A program made the translations under genes and the position numbers. A stretch of 64,000 nucleotides of DNA, taken from the NCBI GenBank assembly GCA_944548615.1, contig CALYMY010000059.1, positions 1 to 64,000 of the forward strand. Direction: 5' to 3'. Below are positions 58,691 to 64,000 of the stretch, in pieces (position 1 is the first letter of the stretch; each line of letters opens with the position of its first letter). The notes below the pieces were generated by a model. It saw only the letters and a program-made list of their open reading frames with translations. It ran no database searches and was not told where the DNA came from. The DNA comes from Micropterix aruncella (lineage: Eukaryota; Arthropoda; Insecta; Lepidoptera; Micropterigidae).

Positions 58691-61600
58691 GAACATAGAA
58701 ATTGTTATGAATAAATGTCATTTTTCGAAAAAGACCGTGATAGAGTAAATCAAACGCGTTACGGTGTATGGACAGAACGAAGGCCTTTGAAATCTCTACG
58801 AAATGGCATTTTCGAAATTTTGAGATTTTGAAATTTTTTATATAAACTTTCATTTTGAACATAGAAATTGTTATGAAAAAATCACATTTGTCACAAAAGA
58901 ACGAGATAGAGTAAACCTACCGCGTTGCGGTCTTTGGCGAGATCGACACTCCGCTTAAGCTCTACAAAATGGCATTTTTGAAATTTTGACATTTTGAAAA
59001 ATTTTATATAAAATTTCATTTTAAACATAGAAATTATTATGAAAAAATCACATTTTTCGGAAAAGATCGTGATAGAGTAAACCTATAGCGTTACGGCGTT
59101 TGGACAGAACGACGGCCTTGGTAATCTCTACAAAATGGCATTTTCTAAATTTTGAGATTTTGAAAAATTTTATATAAAATTTCATTTTAAACATAGAAAT
59201 TGTTATGAAAAAATCACATTTTTCGAAAAAGATCGTGATAAAGTAAACCTATAGCGTTACGGCGTTCGGACAGAACGACGGCCTTGGTAATCTCTACAAA
59301 ATGGCATTTTCGAAATTTTGATATTTTGAAATTTTTTATATAAACTTTAATTTTGAACATAGAAATTGTTATGAATTAATGACATTTTTCGAAAAAGACC
59401 GTGATAGAGGAAATGAAACGCGTTACGGTGTTCAGGCAGAACGAAGGCCTTTGAAATCTCTACGAAATGGCATTTTCGAAATTTTGACATTTTGAAATTT
59501 TTTATATAAACTTTCATTTTGAACATAGAAATTGTCATGAAAAAATCACATTTTTCACAAAAGAACGAGATAGAGTAAACCTATCGCATTGTGGTCTTTG
59601 GCGAGATCGACACCCCGCTTAAGCTCTACAAAATGGCATTTTTGAAATTTTGACATTTTGAAAAATTTTATATAAAATTTCATTTTAAACCTAGAAATTA
59701 TTATGAAAAAATCACATTTTTCGAAAAAGATCGTGATAGAGTAAACCTATAGCGTTACGGCGTTTGGACAGAACGACGGCCTTGGTAATCTCTACAAAAT
59801 GGCATTTTCGAAATTTTGTGATTTTGAAAAATTTTATATAAAATTTCATTCTAAACATAGAAATTGTTATGAAAAAATCACATTTTTCGAAAAAGATCGT
59901 GATAGAGTAAACCTATAGCGTTACAGCGTTCGGACAGAACGACGGCCTTGGTAATCTGTACAAAATGGCATTTTCGAAATTTTAATATTTTGAAATTTTT
60001 TATATAAACTTTAATTTTGAACATAGAAATTGTTATGAATTAATGACATTTTTCGAAAAAGACCGTGATAAAGGAAATGAAACGCGTTACGGTGTTCAGG
60101 CAGAACGAAGGCCTTTGAAATCTCTACGAAATGGCATTTTCGAAATTTTGACATTTTGAAATTTTTTATATAAACTTTCATTTTGAACATAGAAATTGTT
60201 ATGAAAAAATCACATTTTTCACAAAAGAACGAGATAGAGTAAACCTACCGCGTTGCGGTCTTTGGCGAGATTGACACCCCGCTTAAGCTCTACAAAATGG
60301 CATTTTTGAAATTTTGACATTTTGAAAAATTTTATATAAAATTTCATTTTAAACATAGAAATTATTATGAAAAAATCACATTTTTCGAAAAAGATCGTGA
60401 TAGAGTAAACCTATAGCGTTACGGCGTTCGGACAGAACGACGGCCTTGGTAATCTCTACAAAATGGCATTTTCGAAATTTTGAGATTTTGAAAAATTTTA
60501 TATAAAATTTCATTTTAAACATAGAAATTGTTATGAAAAAATCACATTTTTCGAAAAAGATCGTGATAGAGTAAACCTATAGCGTTACAGCGTTCGGACA
60601 GAACGACGGCCTTGGTAATCTCTACAAAATGGCATTTTCGAAATTTTGACATTTTGAAATTTTTTATATAAACTTTAATTTTGAACATAGAAATTGTTAT
60701 GAATTAATGACATTTTTCGAAAAAGACCGTGATAGAGTAAATGTAACGCGTTACGGTGTTCAGGCAGAACGAAGGCCTTTGAAATCTCTACAAAATGGCA
60801 TTTTCGAAATTTTGTGATTTTGAAAAATTTTATATAAAATTTCATTTTAAACATAGAAATTGTTATGAAAAAATCACATTTTTCGAAGAAGATCGTGATA
60901 GAGTAAACCTATAGCGTTACAGCGTTCGGACAGAACGACGGCCTTGGTAATCTGTACAAAATGGCATTTTCGAAATTTTAATATTTTGAAATTTTTTATA
61001 TAAACTTTAATTTTGAACATAGAAATTGTTATGAATTAATGACATTTTTCGAAAAAGACCGTGATAAAGGAAATGAAACGCGTTACGGTGTTTAGGCAGA
61101 ACGAAGGCCTTTGAAATCTCTACGAAATGGCATTTTCGAAATTTTGACATTTTGAAATTTTTTATATAAACTTTCATTTTGAACATAGAAATTGTTATGA
61201 AAAAATCACATTTTTCACAAAAGAACGAGATAGAGTAAACCTACCGCGTTGCGGTCTTTGGCGAGATTGACACCCCGCTTAAGCTCTACAAAATGGCATT
61301 TTTGAAATTTTGACATTTTGAAAAATTTTATATAAAATTTCATTTTAAACATAGAAATTATTATGAAAAAATCACATTTTTCGAAAAAGATCGTGATAGA
61401 GTAAACCTATAGCGTTACGGCGTTCGGACAGAACGACGGCCTTGGTAATCTCTACAAAATGGCATTTTCGAAATTTTGAGATTTTGAAAAATTTTATATA
61501 AAATTTCATTTTAAACATAGAAATTGTTATGAAAAAATCACATTTTTCGAAAAAGATCGTGATAGAGTAAACCTATAGCGTTACAGCGTTCGGACAGAAC

Positions 61601-62222
61601 GACGGCCTTGGTAATCTCTACAAAATGGCATTTTCGAAATTTTGACATTTTGAAATTTTTTATATAAACTTTAATTTTGAACATAGAAATTGTTATGAAT
61701 TAATGACATTTTTCGAAAAAGACCGTGATAGAGTAAATGTAACGCGTTACGGTGTTCAGGCAGAACGAAGGCCTTTGAAATCTCTACGAAATGGCATTTT
61801 CGAAATTTTGACATTTTCAAATTTTTTATATAAACTTTCATTTTGAACATAGAAATTGTTATGAAAAAATCACATTTTTCGAAATAAATCGAGATAGAGT
61901 AAACCTACCGCGTTGCGGTCTTTGGCGAGATCGACACCCCGCTTAAGCTCTACAAAATGGCATTTTTGAAATTTTGATATTTTGAAAATTTTTATATAAA
62001 CTTTCATTTTGAACTTGGAAATTATTATGAAAAAATCACATTTTTCGAAATAAATCGAGATAGAGTAAACCTAACGCGTTACGGTGTTCGGACAGAACGA
62101 AGGCCTTTGAAATCTCTACGAAATGGCATTTTCGAAATTTTGACATTTTGAATTTTTTTATATAAACTTTCATTTTGAACATAGACATTGTTATGAAAAA
62201 ATCACATTTTTCGAAATAAATT
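58691..62222 (+). repeat. 166-bp satellite array 3 (about 21 units)
   Basis: The longest 166-bp array. A block of several units is repeated inside it (compare about 59855-60840 with about 60850-61830, period near 996, six monomers). Confidence 0.92.
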
Positions 62223-62938
62223 GGCTCCCGACGTTTGAGGGCTATTGCGCTAAAAGGCATCAATAGTCCTCCCTGTTTATTATTATCTAATAGAGTTTTG
62301 CTTTGCGCATCTAACGCTTCTTTTAATTTTCAAATCTGATTAATATTAACGGAATTATAGACGATTTAATATCTGTATAGGTATATTGATTTATCGATTT
62401 AACGGTTTTGTTTCCATAGTAACGAGCTCAGGCGGTGGCCCGACTCGCAATAGAATATTTATCGATTTAACGATTTCTGTTTCTATGGTAACTTCAGCCC
62501 TCGTCATACTTGCGAAAGTTTATTTATCGATTTTACGATTTTTGTTTTCAATAGTAGCGATCCGAGCCAAGGGAGTTTTAGTATTTTTCCCGCGGCTTCG
62601 TTTAATAAATTAAATATTATATTCTTTATTTTATCATATACACACAAGCGAGGTGTCAAAAGATAGGGTTTTAGAACGCTTTTCATTTCATTGCTTCTGC
62701 TTTTTATCTCGTCTTCTTCTTCTTCTATAATTACTTTTCAATACTATTTAATCTGTGCTTTTTCATTTTCATTTTCAGTGCCTTTGATCAACGAGAAGAG
62801 ACAATATGGAGACCACAGAAATAGAAGTGCCGTTTCGGAATTTCGAAGAAATACCGGAACGAGCCAGAGATATTGCCCGCGAGGCGTTAAACGAATTAAA
62901 AGGAGTAAACAACCTACGGAAAGAGGTACGTGACAAGG
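62223..62938 (+). repeat. Gene-derived module, copy 3
   Basis: Distance 4857 from copy 2 and 7628 from copy 1; closer to copy 1 in the visible variants. Confidence 0.85.
62806..62925 (+). CDS. Captured exon, copy 3
   Basis: Same 40-codon frame, acceptor and donor as copies 1 and 2. Confidence 0.6.
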
Positions 62939-63904
62939 ACGAGGGAACTCCTCAACGGTCAACCGTAGAGACGTGAAATTTGGTATAGGCATTCCATTAT
63001 GATGGCAATTACTAAGTTCCACCATGACATGGCTGCTGCACCCAGGGTTGGCTCCCGACGAGGGAACTTCTCAACGGTCAACCGTAGAGACGTGAAATTT
63101 GGTATAGGCATTCCATTATGATGGCAATTACTAAGTTCCACTATGACATGGCTGCTGCACCCAGGGTTGGCTCCCGACGAGGGAACTCCTCAACGGTCAA
63201 CCGTAGAGACGTGAAATTTGGTATAGGCATTCCATTATGATGGCAATTACTAAGTTCCACCATGACATGGCTGCTGCACCCAGGGTTGGCTCCCGACGAG
63301 GGAACTCCTCAACGGTCAACCGTAGAGACGTGAAATTTGGTATAGGCATTCCATTATGATGGCAATTACTAAGTTCCACCATGACATGGCTGCTGCACCC
63401 AGGGTTGGCTCCCGACGAGGGAACTCCTCAACGATCAACCGTAGAGACGTGAAATTTGGTATAGGCATTCCATTATGATGGCAATTACTAAGTTCCACCA
63501 TGACATGGCTGCTGCACCCAGGGTTGGCTCCCGACGAGGGAACTCCTCAACGGTCAACCGTAGAGACGTGAAATTTGGTATAGGCATTCCATTATGACGG
63601 CAATTTCTAAGTTCCACCATGACATCGCTGCTGCACCCAGGGTTGGCTCCCGACGAGGGAACTCCTCAACGGTCAACCGTAGAGACGTGAAATTTGGTAT
63701 AGGCATTCCATTATGATGGCAATTACTAAGTTCCACCATGACATGGCTGCTGCACCCAGGGTTGGCTCCCGACGAGGGAACTCCTCAACGGTCAACCGTA
63801 GAGACGTGAAATTTGGTATAGGCATTCCATTATGATGGCAATTACTAAGTTCCACCATGACATGGCTGCTGCACCCAGGGTTGGCTCCCGACGAGGGAAC
63901 TCCT
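62939..63904 (+). repeat. 119-bp satellite run (8.1 units)
   Basis: Matches the run at 55311-56157 unit by unit (shared variants acgatcaacc, gacggcaatttc, gacatcgctgc) but has one unit more. Confidence 0.92.
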
Positions 63905-64000
63905 GAACATAGAAATTGTTATGAATAAATGTCATTTTTCGAAAAAGACCGTGATAGAGTAAATCAAACGCGTTACGGTGTTTGGGCAGAACGAAGGCCT
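63905..64000 (+). repeat. Start of 166-bp satellite array 4, cut by the window end
   Basis: Begins gaacatagaaattgttatga directly after gggaactcct, as in arrays 1-3. The pattern therefore continues beyond the window. Confidence 0.9.

Noticed and set aside
52538..63858. Repeated 61-codon minus-strand frames in each 119-bp unit
   Set aside because: Each is one and a half 119-bp units read in a chance open frame. Because 119 is not a multiple of 3 they stop at fixed spots; no protein-like features.

Overview
The window is insect nuclear DNA: AT-rich, with spliced eukaryotic exons, GT-AG introns, many decayed retrotransposons and DNA transposons, and more than 33 kb of satellite DNA. The host type rests on the transposon families (R1-like and jockey-like LINEs, piggyBac, mariner, a YqaJ/SWIM element) and on a secreted beta-propeller-like gene resembling insect ommochrome-binding proteins. 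The order is not resolved from sequence. There is no bacterial organisation: no operons, ribosome binding sites or CRISPR.

1-6.5 kb: the 3' part of an RLE-type LINE (R2/NeSL/R4-like) on the minus strand, with a tandem duplication inside its reverse transcriptase. It is followed by a very GC-rich F-box/leucine-rich-repeat gene on the plus strand (2.8-6.5 kb). That gene has a GC-rich body with several apparent 1-base frameshifts, a 2.1 kb intron holding a piggyBac-type MITE and G-runs, and a short last exon that continues its acidic tail.

6.5-24 kb: mostly mobile-element debris. There is a dead mariner (7.6-8.3 kb). A 4.5 kb piggyBac element with TTAA target duplications (9802-14335) contains a second inverted-repeat element (11588-14226, TGAA duplication), which in turn carries fragments of an unknown acidic protein gene. 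Jockey-like LINE remnants lie at 15.4-16.1 and 20.5-21.8 kb, an ommochrome-binding-like gene at 19.0-19.9 kb, a decayed YqaJ/SWIM element at 22.1-23.4 kb, and a tRNA-derived SINE-like segment at 23.6-24.0 kb.

24-30.85 kb: an R1-like LINE on the plus strand (gag with zinc knuckles, endonuclease, start of RT). It is split cleanly at a TA by a 2.5 kb Tc1/mariner-superfamily transposon (27053-29559) whose transposase frame is intact. The LINE is cut off inside RT by the satellite.

30.85-64 kb: three interlocked satellites. A 33-bp satellite (about 600 copies, 30849-52432) is punctuated by short runs of a 119-bp satellite. From 52.4 kb the pattern becomes 119-mer run, then 166-bp satellite, then a 716-bp gene-derived module, then 119-mer run again. 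The module carries a splice acceptor, an ATG, 40 codons and a splice donor, and is present three times. A lone, nearly perfect 33-bp monomer sits inside the SINE-like segment 7 kb upstream of the array and may mark the origin of the satellite.

No metabolic pathway or operon is visible. The window looks like the edge between transposon-rich euchromatin and a large satellite block.
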